NCBI RefSeq assembly: GCF_042661465.1
Contig: NZ_JBHSWE010000001.1
Location: 3,658,001 to 3,722,000 of the forward strand
Length of the DNA stretch: 64,000 nucleotides
Source of the DNA: Marinobacterium_A aestuariivivens
GTDB lineage: Bacteria; Pseudomonadota; Gammaproteobacteria; Pseudomonadales; Balneatricaceae
Direction of reading: 5' to 3'
Part shown: piece by piece, positions 16,826 to 26,122 of the stretch
How the letters are laid out: each line of letters opens with the position of its first letter
Position numbering within the stretch: position 1 is the first letter of the stretch
The notes under the pieces: generated by a model
Told to the model about the DNA's origin: nothing
The model's input: the letters and a program-made list of their open reading frames with translations, nothing else
Database searches by the model: none
Program-made: the position numbers and the translations under genes

Positions 16826-17775
16826 ATGAATCTGGAGCGGCTGGATCTGAATCTGCTGGTCTATCTCGATGTGCTGCTGCGCGAGCGCAACGTAACGCGC
16901 GCCGCGAGTCTTCTGGGCATTACCCAGCCGGCGATGAGCAATGGCCTGCGCCGGCTGCGCGAAACTTTTTCCGACCCGCTGCTGGTGCGGACCAGCGAAG
17001 GCATGATGCCGACCGAGCGGGCGCTGGGGTTGCAGCCGGTGATACGCAGCGTGCTGGCCACGGTCGAGCAGGCCGTGGAGCCCAGCGCGCGTTTCGATGC
17101 CGCGTCCAGCGACCGCGTCTTCCGCATCATGACCAGCGACTACGGCGAGTCGACGCTGATACCGCTGGTGCTGGATCGCCTGGCCGATACCGCGCCGGGG
17201 GTGGTGCTCGATATCCTGACCCCGAGCGACATGAGCTTTCAGGATGTGGAGCAGGGCCATGTGGATCTGGTGATCAACCGGTTCGACAGCATGCCCCAGG
17301 CGTTTCATCAGGTGACGCTCTGGTGGGACAGTTTCTGCTGCCTGTTCAGCCGCGACAATGCCCTGGCAGCCAGTTACAGTCTCGAATCCTATCTCGAGTC
17401 CGACCATGTCTGGGTCAGCAAGACCGGCATGGGCGCAAGCATGGGGATTACGCCTCAGGACATCAAGCGCCTGGGCTGGGTCGACGAGGCGCTGAAAAAT
17501 TCGGCCGTCAGCGTCACATTACCGTCTTCACCCGGCACTATCAGTCCGCCGCCCAGATGGCGGAACAGAAGAACCTGGTGGTGACGATACCGACCCGTGC
17601 GGCGCTGTTGCAGAAGAACAATCCGCGCCTGCTGATGCGTACGCCACCGTTCGAGATTCCGAAGTTCGAGCTGAAGATGGCCTGGAGTCCGCTGCTGCAA
17701 CAGAACCGAGCGCACGAATGGATCCGCCGCTTGGTGGTGGATGTCGCCAAATCAGCGGTAAAGGAATCGGCATGA
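16826..17775 (+). CDS. LysR-family regulator divergent from aceA (one frameshift)
   Basis: A LysR-type regulator of the NodD/LinR-like group, about 316 residues when repaired. It starts MNLERLDLNLLVYLDVLLRE with the helix-turn-helix NVTRAASLLGITQPAMSNGL. One A is missing from the run 17495-17499; restoring it gives EALKKFGRQRHITVFTRHYQ and continues to KESA and TGA at 17773-17775. Being divergent from aceA, it is a candidate regulator of isocitrate lyase, but that is inferred from position only. Confidence 0.83.
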
Positions 17776-17790
17776 GCCTGGCTACGGCCG

Positions 17791-17863
17791 TAGGGTGGGT
17801 GTAGCCGCCATCGCTTTGTGCTTTCCGAGTGGTACCCTGTGCGCAGCGGCGCAACCCACCATA
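17791..17863. repeat. TAGGGTGG-family palindromic element, short variant
   Basis: Begins TAGGGTGGGT and ends ACCCACCATA, with imperfectly complementary interiors (GTAGCCGC / GCGGCGC). It lies between the convergent LysR and folE2 genes and is directly followed by a small GGCGCC hairpin (17864-17878). It is related to the elements at 37825, 46531 and 62892. Confidence 0.55.
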
Positions 17864-17909
17864 GGCGCCGAAGGCGCCTTTGCCTCCGACGGCGCGGACC
17901 CCGACTAAC

Positions 17910-18610
17910 TCACCAGGTGACGTCATAGCCGCCGGGGATAGCCTTGACGGCCATGGCCACCGCATCATGGGCATGCAGGCTTTCCTGGTGCTCCACCCTG
18001 ATCCGGAAGTCTGTGCCATTGAGCGCGGCCTGGATGCGTCGCGCGGCATCTTCGCAGAACATCAGGTTCTGGCCGTTGAGCCGGGCGAAAGCCTGTTCGT
18101 CCTCCCGTTTGACCGCTGTCTGCACTGGCGTCTGCAGGGCGCTCTCGATGATACCGATCAGCCGCTCAAGCGGAAAAGTGTCGATGCCGGCCAGCCGGAC
18201 CCGGACCTTGGCAAAGGAGCGCTGGCTGTGCGGTGTCGCCCAGCTACCGCCCTGGTGCTGCAACCAGTCGTGGACCTCGGTGACCGAGAGGCTGGCGCGG
18301 TCTTGGAACGACTGCTGCAGAGCGCCTGCTCCAGAAACCGCCGGAGACTGGTCGGTGTCACCGCCGTGCTACCTGCAAAGGCGTCCAGCAACAGGTAGAG
18401 CCGTGACATGTGGATGCCCTTTGCGTGCGGATCGCTCAGGCTGACGTAAAAGCTCGCCGCGCCCTGGCAGGGGACCTCGCCGCGTTCGGCAACGGCAAGC
18501 GTAAACGGAAGGGCGAGGCCGGACATGCCAACGGCGTCGAGGTTCCCGCCAACAGGGGGAAGATTGGAGCTGTCCGGGTCAGGCAGGGGGAGATTGAGGG
18601 CGCTGTTCAT
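17910..18610 (-). CDS. folE2: GTP cyclohydrolase FolE2 (COG1469), one frameshift
   Basis: Type IB GTP cyclohydrolase, about 233 residues when repaired. It makes dihydroneopterin triphosphate for folate and queuosine and can use Mn or Fe instead of Zn. Family blocks are SLSDPHAKGIHMSRLYLLLD, LNGQNLMFCEDAARRIQAAL and VEHQESLHAHDAVA. The frame breaks at about 18320; one extra base restores EQAL.QQSFQDRASLSVTE through the HPCH-like block to DVTW and TGA. In bacteria that also have FolE, FolE2 is a zinc-starvation backup under Zur. A Zur-like palindrome lies 79 bases upstream of this start, which supports that role here. Confidence 0.85.
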
Positions 18611-18688
18611 GCGGGACACGGATCCTCTTCAGTCGCTATGAAATTCCACCGGACGGTTTGCCGCTAAAAAGCGAACGGTTATGATGAT

Positions 18689-18707
18689 GTTGTTATATTA
18701 TAACAAC
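18689..18707. promoter_or_regulatory. Zur-box-like perfect palindrome upstream of folE2
   Basis: GTTGTTATATTATAACAAC is a perfect 9-1-9 palindrome. It contains the GTTATA-T-TATAAC core of gammaproteobacterial Zur boxes. It sits in the expected promoter region of folE2 and close to the flank of the IS at 18743. Confidence 0.7.
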
Positions 18708-18742
18708 GCAAGGTCGGTCTCTATCGCGGAGGAGTTCAGGAC

Positions 18743-19900
18743 CAGGGCAATCGCACTATCACGAGGCGATGACAAGATCGTCAGGGTCGATGTGGTCGGG
18801 CCTGTCTGACACGCCGTGAACTCGTCCCTGAGGGCTCGGCTGCCGCCGTCCTGGCGGCAGACGGTCAGCCAGACCCGACCACATCAGCCTCGGCGAGCCC
18901 GGTGCCGGTACGAAAACGGCTTAGTTCCGGCATTTGCAGCAACCGTTGCCATGCTGCCGAACCCCAAGCCTTTCTTCGAATCCCTCCCCGATCCGCGCCG
19001 GACCACGCAAAACAAGCTGCATGGGCTGTCGGACATCCTCGGTATCGCCCTTTGTGCAATACTCTCCGGCATGGATGACGGGGAAGCCGTGGCAGAATTT
19101 GGCCGTACCAAGGAGGACTGGTTGCGACAATTCTTGCCGCTGCCCAACGGCATCCCCTCCCACGACACCTTCGGGCGCGTCTTTTCCCTGATCGACCCGG
19201 AGGCGTTCGAGGCGGCGTTTTTCGATTGGGCCGCCCATGCCCGAATCGGCGGCGACAGGCTGGATCAACTGGCACTGGACGGCAAAACCGTCCGCCGCTC
19301 CCACCGTGGTTCAGCGGCTCGTGCACTGCACCTGCTTCATGCCTGGTCCTGTGAGGCTCGCCTGTTGGTGGCTCAACGCCGGGTGGACGCGAAGGCGAAC
19401 GAGATCACGGCCCTGCCCGAGATCCTGTCCTTGTTCGACCTGGACGGCGTCACGGTGACGATCGACGCTATCGGCTGTCAGAAAACGGTGGCCCGGCAGA
19501 TCACCGAGGGCGGTGGCGACTATGTGCTGGCCCTCATCCGGCGCTTCGCCCTGAACCTCCTGCGCCAGGCCAGGGGCTCCAAACCCGGGGTCAAGAATAA
19601 GCGGCTGCGTGCTGCCTATGACGACGCCTTCCGGGCCTCGGTGCTGCAGCTGACGCCGCGAGTGCACTGAGGGTTCTCGCCGCCGGCTTGCCTGGCCATT
19701 GTCGGGTAGCGAGCCGGGTTCGGTGCGCCTGTCGGTTGGCACCGCGCTGTCGAGGGGTGGGGGTACCGCTTCAGGGCGACCGTCTGCCGCCAGGGAGGGC
19801 GGCAGCCGAGCGCTCAGGGACGACGTAAAGCGTGTCGCCCGGAAACGGTACCGCCGGCCCGGACTGGCACTCGCAGTCGTCAGGTAGTGCGATTGCCCTG
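18743..19900. mobile_element. ISAs1-family insertion sequence, copy 1 (internally deleted)
   Basis: 1158 bases bounded by inverted repeats CAGGGCAATCGCACTA / TAGTGCGATTGCCCTG, typical of ISAs1-family ends. It is flanked by a perfect 10-base target duplication, AGTTCAGGAC, at 18733-18742 and 19901-19910. Compared with copy 2 (62902-63900) it lacks about 171 bases of the transposase, apparently lost by recombination between two CTGGCCCTCA repeats. Adding back the missing parts of each copy predicts the same ancestral length, 1329 bases. The intact target duplication shows the deletion happened inside the element after or during insertion. Confidence 0.9.
18951..19670 (+). pseudogene. ISAs1-family DDE transposase, deleted (copy 1)
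   Basis: 239 residues in frame, beginning MLPNPKPFFESLPDPRRTTQ. It has the first aspartate region (LDGKTVRRS) and the second (TIDAIGCQKTV). It jumps from DYVLAL straight to IRRFALNLLRQ, losing the block that holds the catalytic glutamate (HGRIETRR in copy 2). It should therefore be catalytically dead, although it stays open and may still be translated. Confidence 0.85.
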
Positions 19901-20182
19901 AGTTCAGGACTGTTCAACCTTGAACAGCGGCAGCAGGAGTATGGCAAGGAGCATGAGTACCGTCAGCTTATGGCGGGCGATGTGGCACTGCTCAAGGGCA
20001 ATGGCTGGTTCGGCAACGAAGGAGGCGGGGTGTACACCGCTTGCCGGCGGTGACTCCGGAGGACGTGGGCGACTCCTTCTGTCCCTCGATATTTTGGAAT
20101 GAAGGCGCCAGTCCGGGGCTGAACGGGTGTGCTGGCGTATACTGTGCCAACATGTCGCCTTCTGGCGAAGGGGTCAGCCGTT
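19901..20182. other. Region between IS copy 1 and the MFS gene, no gene called
   Basis: The first 10 bases are the IS target duplication. A minus-strand open frame, about 20050 to 19912, ends with a hydrophobic LMLLAILLLPLFKVEQS tail and could be the end of a small membrane protein. Its upstream part shifts frame and matches nothing I recognise. It is noted, not called. Confidence 0.3.
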
Positions 20183-21802
20183 TTGTCATCGCCTTCAGTC
20201 CGCCTATCCGCTAATGCCACACCCGGTTCGGCCTGGACGCCGCTGCGCCAGCCGGTGTTCCGGATGCTCTGGATCGCCTGGCTCACCGCCAACCTCTGCA
20301 TGTGGATGAACGACGTCACGGCGGCCTGGCTGATGACGTCCCTCAGTGGCGAGCCGGTGATGGTGGCGCTGGTGCAGGCGGCGGCCACCCTGCCGGTGTT
20401 TCTGCTCGGCGCGCCGAGCGGAGCCCTGGCCGATATCCTCGACCGGCGGCGCTACTTTATCGCCACCCAGCTCTGGGTCGCGGCGGTGGCGGTGCTGCTG
20501 TGCATCGTAGCGCTCGCTGGCGTACTGACACCCATGCTGCTGTTGTCGCTGACCTTTGCCAACGGCATCGGTCTGGCGATGCGCTGGCCGGTATTCGCGG
20601 CGCTGGTGCCGGAGCTGGTGCCCCGGGGCGAGCTGGGCAAGGCGCTGGCACTCAACGGGGTGGCGATGAATGCCTCGCGCGTGGTCGGGCCGGTGATCGC
20701 CGGTGCCATCATCGCCTCGGCCGGCGGTGCCTGGGTGTTCCTGCTCAATGCCCTGTTGTCGATCGGGGTGGCGCTGGCGCTGCTGCGCTGGCAACGCGAG
20801 CGCAAGGTCAGCGCGCTGCCGGCCGAGCGATTCTTCGGCGCGCTGCGGGTCGGGTTCCAGTACGCCCGGCAGTCGCCGGAACTGCGGGGCCTGCTGCTGC
20901 GTGGCTTCTCGTTTTTCCTGTTCTCGATCGCGACCCTGGCACTGCTGCCGGTGATCGCGAAACAACTGCCCGGCGGCAATGCCGGAACCTACAGCCTGCT
21001 GCTGGCAACGATGGGCGGCGGTGCCATCCTGTCGGTGGTGCTGTTGCCGCGGGTACGCCAGCTGTTCGGGCGTGACGCGGTCGCCCAGTACAGCACGGCG
21101 CTGAATGCGCTGGCGACCCTGGGACTGGCACTGGCGCCGAACCTCTGGCTGGCCTTGCCGGCATTGCTGCTGGCGGGCATGACCTGGCTGGCGACCGCCA
21201 ATTCCATCACCGTCAGCGTGCAGCTGGCGCTGCCGGACTGGGTGCGGGCGCGGGGCATGTCGATCTATCAGATGGCGATGATGGGCGGCAGCGCCCTCGG
21301 CGCCGCGCTCTGGGGGCAGGTGGCCAGTCTCAGCGATACGCGCACCAGTCTCGGCATCGCCGCAGGTGCCGCGCTGCTGGTGTTACTGCTGGTTCGACGG
21401 ATTCAGCTGGAGTCGGATGCGGGCCCGGACCTGACGCCCGAACCGTTCTGGGACATGCCGGAGACGACCCTGCCGATCGCGCCACACCAGGGGCCGGTGA
21501 TGGTGCAGATCGAATACCGTATCGATCCCGGGCAGGCCGATGCCTTCAAGGCGCTGATGCAGGAAAGCCGGCGCAGCCGGCTGCGCAATGGCGCCCTGTC
21601 CTGGGAGCTGTTCCAGGATGTGGTCGAGCCCGGGCGTTTCATCGAGTATTTCGTCGACGGCTCCTGGGTCGAGCACATGCGCCAGCACGAGCGGGTCACG
21701 GCCCACGACCGGGCGCTGTGGGAGCGCAAGAAGACCTTCCACCTCGGTGAAGGGCCACCGCGGATCTCCCACTTCATCGCCCGGCGGGTCAGGCGCGATT
21801 AA
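20183..21802 (+). CDS. MFS exporter of the EntS-like family with C-terminal monooxygenase-fold domain
   Basis: A major-facilitator transporter of about 539 residues with twelve predicted helices to about residue 415. A soluble C-terminal domain follows (MVQIEYRIDPGQADAFKALM, then WELFQDVVEPGRFIEYFVDG), resembling an antibiotic-biosynthesis-monooxygenase fold. This two-part layout is normal for the PF05977 family. The start is uncertain: TTG at 20183 with AAGGGG 9 bases upstream is preferred because residues 1-18 of the longer frame (GTG at 20129) are unlike the family. The substrate is unknown; relatives export siderophores or drugs. It converges with tpx, with 18 bases between the stops. Confidence 0.8.
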   Translation: MSSPSVRLSANATPGSAWTPLRQPVFRMLWIAWLTANLCMWMNDVTAAWLMTSLSGEPVMVALVQAAATLPVFLLGAPSGALADILDRRRYFIATQLWVAAVAVLLCIVALAGVLTPMLLLSLTFANGIGLAMRWPVFAALVPELVPRGELGKALALNGVAMNASRVVGPVIAGAIIASAGGAWVFLLNALLSIGVALALLRWQRERKVSALPAERFFGALRVGFQYARQSPELRGLLLRGFSFFLFSIATLALLPVIAKQLPGGNAGTYSLLLATMGGGAILSVVLLPRVRQLFGRDAVAQYSTALNALATLGLALAPNLWLALPALLLAGMTWLATANSITVSVQLALPDWVRARGMSIYQMAMMGGSALGAALWGQVASLSDTRTSLGIAAGAALLVLLLVRRIQLESDAGPDLTPEPFWDMPETTLPIAPHQGPVMVQIEYRIDPGQADAFKALMQESRRSRLRNGALSWELFQDVVEPGRFIEYFVDGSWVEHMRQHERVTAHDRALWERKKTFHLGEGPPRISHFIARRVRRD

Positions 21803-21820
21803 ATAGCCACCCTGTACTCA

Positions 21821-22312
21821 TCAGAGAGCGTTCAATGCCGCCTCGTAATCGGGCTCGCTGGCGATTTCCGAAACCTGTTCAGTGTGCACGACCTTGCCGT
21901 TTTCGTCGATCACCACTACGGCACGGGCGAGAATGCCCTGCAGAGCGCCGCCGGTGATGGTTTGACCGTAATCCTGACCGAAGCTCGAGCGGAAAGTGGA
22001 GGCGGTCGCGACCTTGTCGATGCCTTCGGCGCCGCAGAAGCGGGCGGAGGCGAACGGCAGGTCGGCCGAGACGCAGAGGACATTGATACCGCTGTCAGCC
22101 GCTTTCTTGTTGAAGGTACGGACCGAAGTGGCGCAGGTCGGCGTATCGATCGACGGGAAGATATTCAGTACCAGCTTCTGGCCCCGGTAGTCGCCGAGGG
22201 AGACTTCGCTGAGATCGGATTTCACCAGGGTGAAGTCCGGTGCCTGGCTGCCGACGGCGGGCAGCTCGCCGCAGGTTTCTACCGGGTTGCCTTGCAGGGT
22301 AATGGAGGCCAT
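21821..22312 (-). CDS. tpx: Thiol peroxidase (atypical 2-Cys peroxiredoxin)
   Basis: Lipid-hydroperoxide-reducing thiol peroxidase, 163 residues, usually periplasmic or cytosolic and thioredoxin-dependent. The peroxidatic cysteine is in SIDTPTCATSVRTFN and the resolving cysteine in FASARFCGAEG, both conserved. The start at 22312 (MASITLQGNPV) aligns with E. coli Tpx. Upstream in-frame ATGs at 22330 and 22363 would add a leader that the family lacks. It appears to be a single-gene unit. Confidence 0.93.
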   Translation of the reverse strand: MASITLQGNPVETCGELPAVGSQAPDFTLVKSDLSEVSLGDYRGQKLVLNIFPSIDTPTCATSVRTFNKKAADSGINVLCVSADLPFASARFCGAEGIDKVATASTFRSSFGQDYGQTITGGALQGILARAVVVIDENGKVVHTEQVSEIASEPDYEAALNAL

Positions 22313-22429
22313 GTTCGGATCCTTGTTCATTATCGATGTTGGGTTACAAAGCCCACTGAGCATAGCATTGTTTGAGCGGCAAGCTGTAGATGCCCGGAGG
22401 ACCGGGTGCCCACGCCGTTAGATGTCGCC

Positions 22430-23137
22430 CTATACGTTTTTTCCATGGTGTCGGGCGCGCTGGCCGAACAGAACTTTCCGGACGTCTGGGTCCTGGGCGA
22501 TGCGGTCGCCCTGGCTGTCGTCGCGACCGAGTTCCAGTCCCCTTGCCACGGCGGAACGCGCCAGCATGCGCTCGTACCACGCCTTCAGACTGGGAAATTC
22601 CTCAAGGTCCTGCCCCTGTTTTTCGTGCGAGCGAATCCAGCCGACACAGGCGATATCGGCAATCGAGTAGTCGCCGGCCAGATAGTCGCGATCCGCCAGG
22701 CGGTCATCCATCACTTCGTACAACCGGTTCACCTCGTTGGTGTAACGCTCGATGGCGTATTCGATCTTCTCGGGCGCGTAGCCGCGGAAATGATGGGCCT
22801 GACCGGCCATCGGGCCCAGGCCGCCCACCTGCCACATCAGCCACTGCTCGACCTCGACACGCCGGCGCTCGTCCTGCGGATAGAGTTTCCCTGTCTTGCG
22901 ACCCAGGTACATCAGGATCGCGCCGGACTCGAATACCGAGATCGGCTCACCGCCGGGACCATCGGTATCGACGATGGCCGGAATCTTGTTGTTGGGCGAG
23001 ATTTTCAGGAACGCCGGATCGAACTGGTCGCCCCGGGTGATATCGATCGGGTGCACTTTATAGGCCAGGCCGCATTCCTCGAGCATGATGGCAACCTTCT
23101 GGCCGTTGGGTGTCGGACTGTGGTAGAGCTCGATCAT
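22430..23137 (-). CDS. Glutathione S-transferase family protein (YfcG/YghU-like)
   Basis: A GST-fold protein of 235 residues. The N-terminal thioredoxin-like domain starts IELYHSPTPNGQKVAIMLEE and contains NNKIPAIVDTDGPGGEPISVFESGAI; the ESGAI glutathione site is present. The all-helical C-terminal domain follows. The TPNGQK and HHFRGYAPEKIEYA segments resemble the Nu-class disulfide-bond oxidoreductases YfcG and YghU. It overlaps the upstream isomerase gene by 4 bases (ATGA), so the two glutathione-linked proteins are probably co-expressed. Confidence 0.85.
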   Translation of the reverse strand: MIELYHSPTPNGQKVAIMLEECGLAYKVHPIDITRGDQFDPAFLKISPNNKIPAIVDTDGPGGEPISVFESGAILMYLGRKTGKLYPQDERRRVEVEQWLMWQVGGLGPMAGQAHHFRGYAPEKIEYAIERYTNEVNRLYEVMDDRLADRDYLAGDYSIADIACVGWIRSHEKQGQDLEEFPSLKAWYERMLARSAVARGLELGRDDSQGDRIAQDPDVRKVLFGQRARHHGKNV

Positions 23138-23747
23138 GTTGCCTCCTGGTTGATCTCGGTGAGTGCATCGGCCAGCAGCTCCAGTCGGTCCTGGCCCCAG
23201 AACTGCTCGCCGTTGAATACATAGGCCGGCACGCCGAGGATGCCGAATTCGATTGCCTGTTCGGTATTGCTGTCGTAAATCGCGGCAATCTCGTCGGCCT
23301 CTGCGCTGAGCATCACCTTCGCCCCATCCTGGCCGCAGTGTTCAAGCAGATCCAGCAGTATGTCCGGGTCGGCAATATTGCGATCTTCCTGCCAGCAGGC
23401 CGTGAGCACCTGCTCTACGAAGGCGGCCGGGTCCTGCCGCGCCTCCTGCAGCGCGATGATGCAGCGATCGGCCAGAGAGGGGTCTGCCGGGAAGAAGCGT
23501 GGCTGCAGGTTCAGGGGCGGGCACGCTTTTTCGACCAGCGTTCGAGTTCTACCAGCCGGTAGTCGCGGCGAGGCTGCGGCCTTTCGTTCAATGGCTTGGC
23601 GCCGGACGCGGTGAATACCGGGCCCAGGCGGATCGGCAGATAGCGGATGTTCGCCCCGGCATCGGCTGCGGTCTGCAGCAGCCTTGCATGGCCGAGGTAG
23701 GTGAAAGGGGAAATGGAACTGAGGTAGTAATCGATCTGTTGGCCCAT
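23134..23747 (-). CDS. 2-hydroxychromene-2-carboxylate isomerase / DsbA-family kappa-GST (one frameshift)
   Basis: A DsbA-fold, glutathione-dependent isomerase of about 204 residues when repaired. It starts MGQQIDYYLSSISPFTYLGH; the family's serine replaces the DsbA cysteine. The C-terminal block is FGILGVPAYVFNGEQFWGQDRLELLADAL. The frame breaks in the G run 23514-23517; adding one base gives KRARPLNLQPRFFPADPSLA. Family members act in naphthalene-type degradation, but many genomes carry one without that pathway, and no other aromatic genes are seen here. The true substrate is unknown. Confidence 0.82.
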
Positions 23748-24002
23748 GGCAAACCTCTATGAAAAGTGGACGGAGACCTGTTTTGCGTGGCTGATACACA
23801 GTGTAGAGTGTGGGAGCCCAATTTATCGCGTCCCGGGAAGCGGAGAGACACTGCGGTCGTTACGCCTTCCGCGCATGGTCCGGTCAGCGATGGGGCCATC
23901 GGAGCAAGAACTGGCAGTGGCGCAAGAAACGAGGGTCGCATATCGCTACCGACGCTGCGAAAAAATAGAGCTGTATACAACAGACAGGATGCATGAATTT
24001 CG

Positions 24003-24215
24003 ATGTTTGAGAAACAGGATCTGCTGGATATCGCCCGCATGCCGATGCCGTTTGGCAAATATGCCGGGCGTATGCTGATCGACCTGCCCGAGGAGTACCT
24101 GCTCTGGTTCAGGAAGAAGGGCTTGCCCGCAGGCCGGCTCGGGCAGTTGCTGGCGCTGACGCTCGAGGTCAAGATCGAGGGGCTGGAAGGGGTGATCCGG
24201 CCCCTGAAAAAATAG
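24003..24215 (+). CDS. DUF3820-family small protein
   Basis: A 70-residue protein with the conserved MPFGKYAGRMLIDLPEEYLLWF block that defines DUF3820. The same motif appears in exonuclease-associated and putative virulence-linked small proteins, but no function is established. It stands alone, with a 255-base upstream gap (23748-24002) in which I see no gene. Confidence 0.8.
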   Translation: MFEKQDLLDIARMPMPFGKYAGRMLIDLPEEYLLWFRKKGLPAGRLGQLLALTLEVKIEGLEGVIRPLKK

Positions 24216-24238
24216 AACAAGTCCTGCGCACCGGCATA

Positions 24239-25630
24239 TCAGCCCCGAATTAGCGCCTGGTCGGTGATTCCGGCGCCTTCCGGAGGGCGCGGCCCATCTT
24301 CGGCTGAAAGCGACATCTTTTTGGTTTTATACATGGCGTTGTCGGCATAACTCATCAGCTCCAGCTCTGAGGTTCCATTGTCCGGGTAGAGGGCGGTGCC
24401 GATACTCGTGAAAATCTGAAACGATGCCCCGGGAAAATCGTAGCGGGCGGATAACGCCAGATGAATTTTCCCGGCAACCCGTTCCACATCGCCGGACTGC
24501 CGAATGTTCTCCAGCAGAACAACAAATTCATCGCCGCCCAGGCGGGAGACGGTATCCGATTCACGTATGCAGCCGGTCAGGCGACGTGCCACTTCCTGCA
24601 GCAGCCTGTCACCGACGATATGACCATAGGTGTCATTGACCTGTTTGAATTTATCAAGGTCCAGATAGAGTACCGCCAGCCGTGTCCGGCTCCGGTGTGC
24701 TTTTCTCAAGGCCGTTTGCAGACGGTCCAGAAAGAGCGTGCGATTGGGCAGGTCCGTCAACTGGTCATACTGAGCCATGTGTTCCAGCCTGAGAACGATT
24801 TTTTTGCGCTCCATCGCGGTGGCAACCTGGGCCGCGACAAACTGGAGCAGCTCCATGTCCTGTTCACTGAATCGCATATGGTCTGCCGAACTTAGTACCA
24901 GCAGTGCGCCGAAAACTTCGTTTTGCGACTTGATTGGAACCGCAAGCCAGTTTGCGATGTCCGGACTGATCGGCTCATTGAACTGCGATAACAGGTCGTC
25001 GGATGTCAACAGCAGGCTCTGTCCGGCATGAATCACCCGGTCTGTCAGTAGGCTGGATATCAGCGCTTCGACATGGGGCGCTGAGCGAAAGGGGTGCGCC
25101 TGATACGGGAAGTCGAGTCCCTGCATTTGCGCATCATAAACGGCGACGACGAAATTGGTGGCACATAAGAGGTCATCGACGACCTGATGAATGCGCTGAA
25201 ATAGCCCTTCCAGATCACCCAGAATGTTTGCCGCATCCGAGATTGCGTATATTGCAGCCTGCAGGGACTCGGCATGTTTTCGTTCGGTGACGTCCCGGGC
25301 GACGGCGACCCGGACCCGATCTGACTCGGACCAGCGGGCAGACCACATGATATGGGCCGTGCTGCCGTCCTTGCGGACATAGCGATTTTCAAAATGAGGC
25401 TTGGGTTCGCCGGCCATGATCTCGTTGACGGCATTGAGTGTTCTTTTTCTATCACCGGGATGAATGAAGGTGATCATGTTCCTGCCGATCATTTCATCGG
25501 GGCGATAACCAAAGATTTTTTCGCTGGCCGCGCTCACATAGAGAAAATTGCCGTCACGATCAACGACACAGATCGCATCCAGAAGGAGGTCGGTAAAATT
25601 TTCAAGGGGCACTTGAGCCGTCGCTTTCAT
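24239..25630 (-). CDS. PAS-GAF-GGDEF diguanylate cyclase
   Basis: A cytoplasmic c-di-GMP synthase of 463 residues. Domains in order: PAS with PAC (about 1-120; ICVVDRDGNFLYVSAASEKIFGY), GAF (about 125-285), GGDEF (about 300-450). The active site GGDEFVV is intact, preceded five residues earlier by RESD, the RxxD product-inhibition site. There is no membrane helix, so the input is a cytoplasmic ligand or redox signal. The start at 25630 (MKATAQVPLENF) removes a low-complexity extension. It ends 24 bases from DUF3820, tail to tail. Confidence 0.92.
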   Translation of the reverse strand: MKATAQVPLENFTDLLLDAICVVDRDGNFLYVSAASEKIFGYRPDEMIGRNMITFIHPGDRKRTLNAVNEIMAGEPKPHFENRYVRKDGSTAHIMWSARWSESDRVRVAVARDVTERKHAESLQAAIYAISDAANILGDLEGLFQRIHQVVDDLLCATNFVVAVYDAQMQGLDFPYQAHPFRSAPHVEALISSLLTDRVIHAGQSLLLTSDDLLSQFNEPISPDIANWLAVPIKSQNEVFGALLVLSSADHMRFSEQDMELLQFVAAQVATAMERKKIVLRLEHMAQYDQLTDLPNRTLFLDRLQTALRKAHRSRTRLAVLYLDLDKFKQVNDTYGHIVGDRLLQEVARRLTGCIRESDTVSRLGGDEFVVLLENIRQSGDVERVAGKIHLALSARYDFPGASFQIFTSIGTALYPDNGTSELELMSYADNAMYKTKKMSLSAEDGPRPPEGAGITDQALIRG

Positions 25631-26122
25631 GGGATCACTGCCGCGCCTGATACGCCCTGGACCGGACCCCAAGGCTAGTCACCCGTCTGCGTTCCGACAG
25701 CGGGACAAGGGTCCTGTTGCCGGTGCGCCCGACGAGGGTCGCGAATTCCAGGTCACGGCAGAAGTCTGTTGCCATCTGTATCTGCTCAACGAAAAGAAAG
25801 CGTCCATCGATCCGTCCTTTCAGCGAGGTCTGCGCAATCGCGCGGTAGCGACCACTGCCTCATGACGCCGCAGGGCACCAGTTTGGACCGATTCGGTTCC
25901 GGGCACAAGCTGGAGCGACATGGCGCTGCACGCTTCGTTTCGACGACACCCGCATCGGATGATCACCGAACAGCACCATGCCCCGGAAGGCTCCCGGCGG
26001 GCCCGATCCGTTCGGGTTATTATTCAGTATTACTGAACTAAAGACTCGAAAAGCTCCGGTTTTTTCCCTCGAGAGGTCTCTCTATAGTGGTTTCATCAAC
26101 CCGCTACCAAGAGGAAAACAGC
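25631..26122. other. 492-base intergenic region before doxX
   Basis: No recognisable gene. A minus-strand open frame, about 25860 to 25640, reads GRYRAIAQTSLKGRIDGRFL onward, but it has an in-frame stop upstream and no family resemblance. The right side holds the palindrome at 26023-26037 and the probable doxX promoter. Confidence 0.45.
26023..26037. promoter_or_regulatory. 15-base perfect palindrome, candidate operator of doxX-pirin
   Basis: TTCAGTATTACTGAA is a perfect 7-1-7 palindrome 85 bases upstream of the doxX start, a plausible repressor site. The regulator is unknown; the convergent LysR at 27279 is only a neighbour. Confidence 0.5.

Noticed and set aside
20183..21802. MFS plus monooxygenase-fold fusion as a novel architecture
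   Set aside because: The C-terminal domain is a normal part of the PF05977 transporter family.
25640..25860. Possible minus-strand gene upstream of the GGDEF gene
   Set aside because: An in-frame stop, no start signal and no similarity to a known family.
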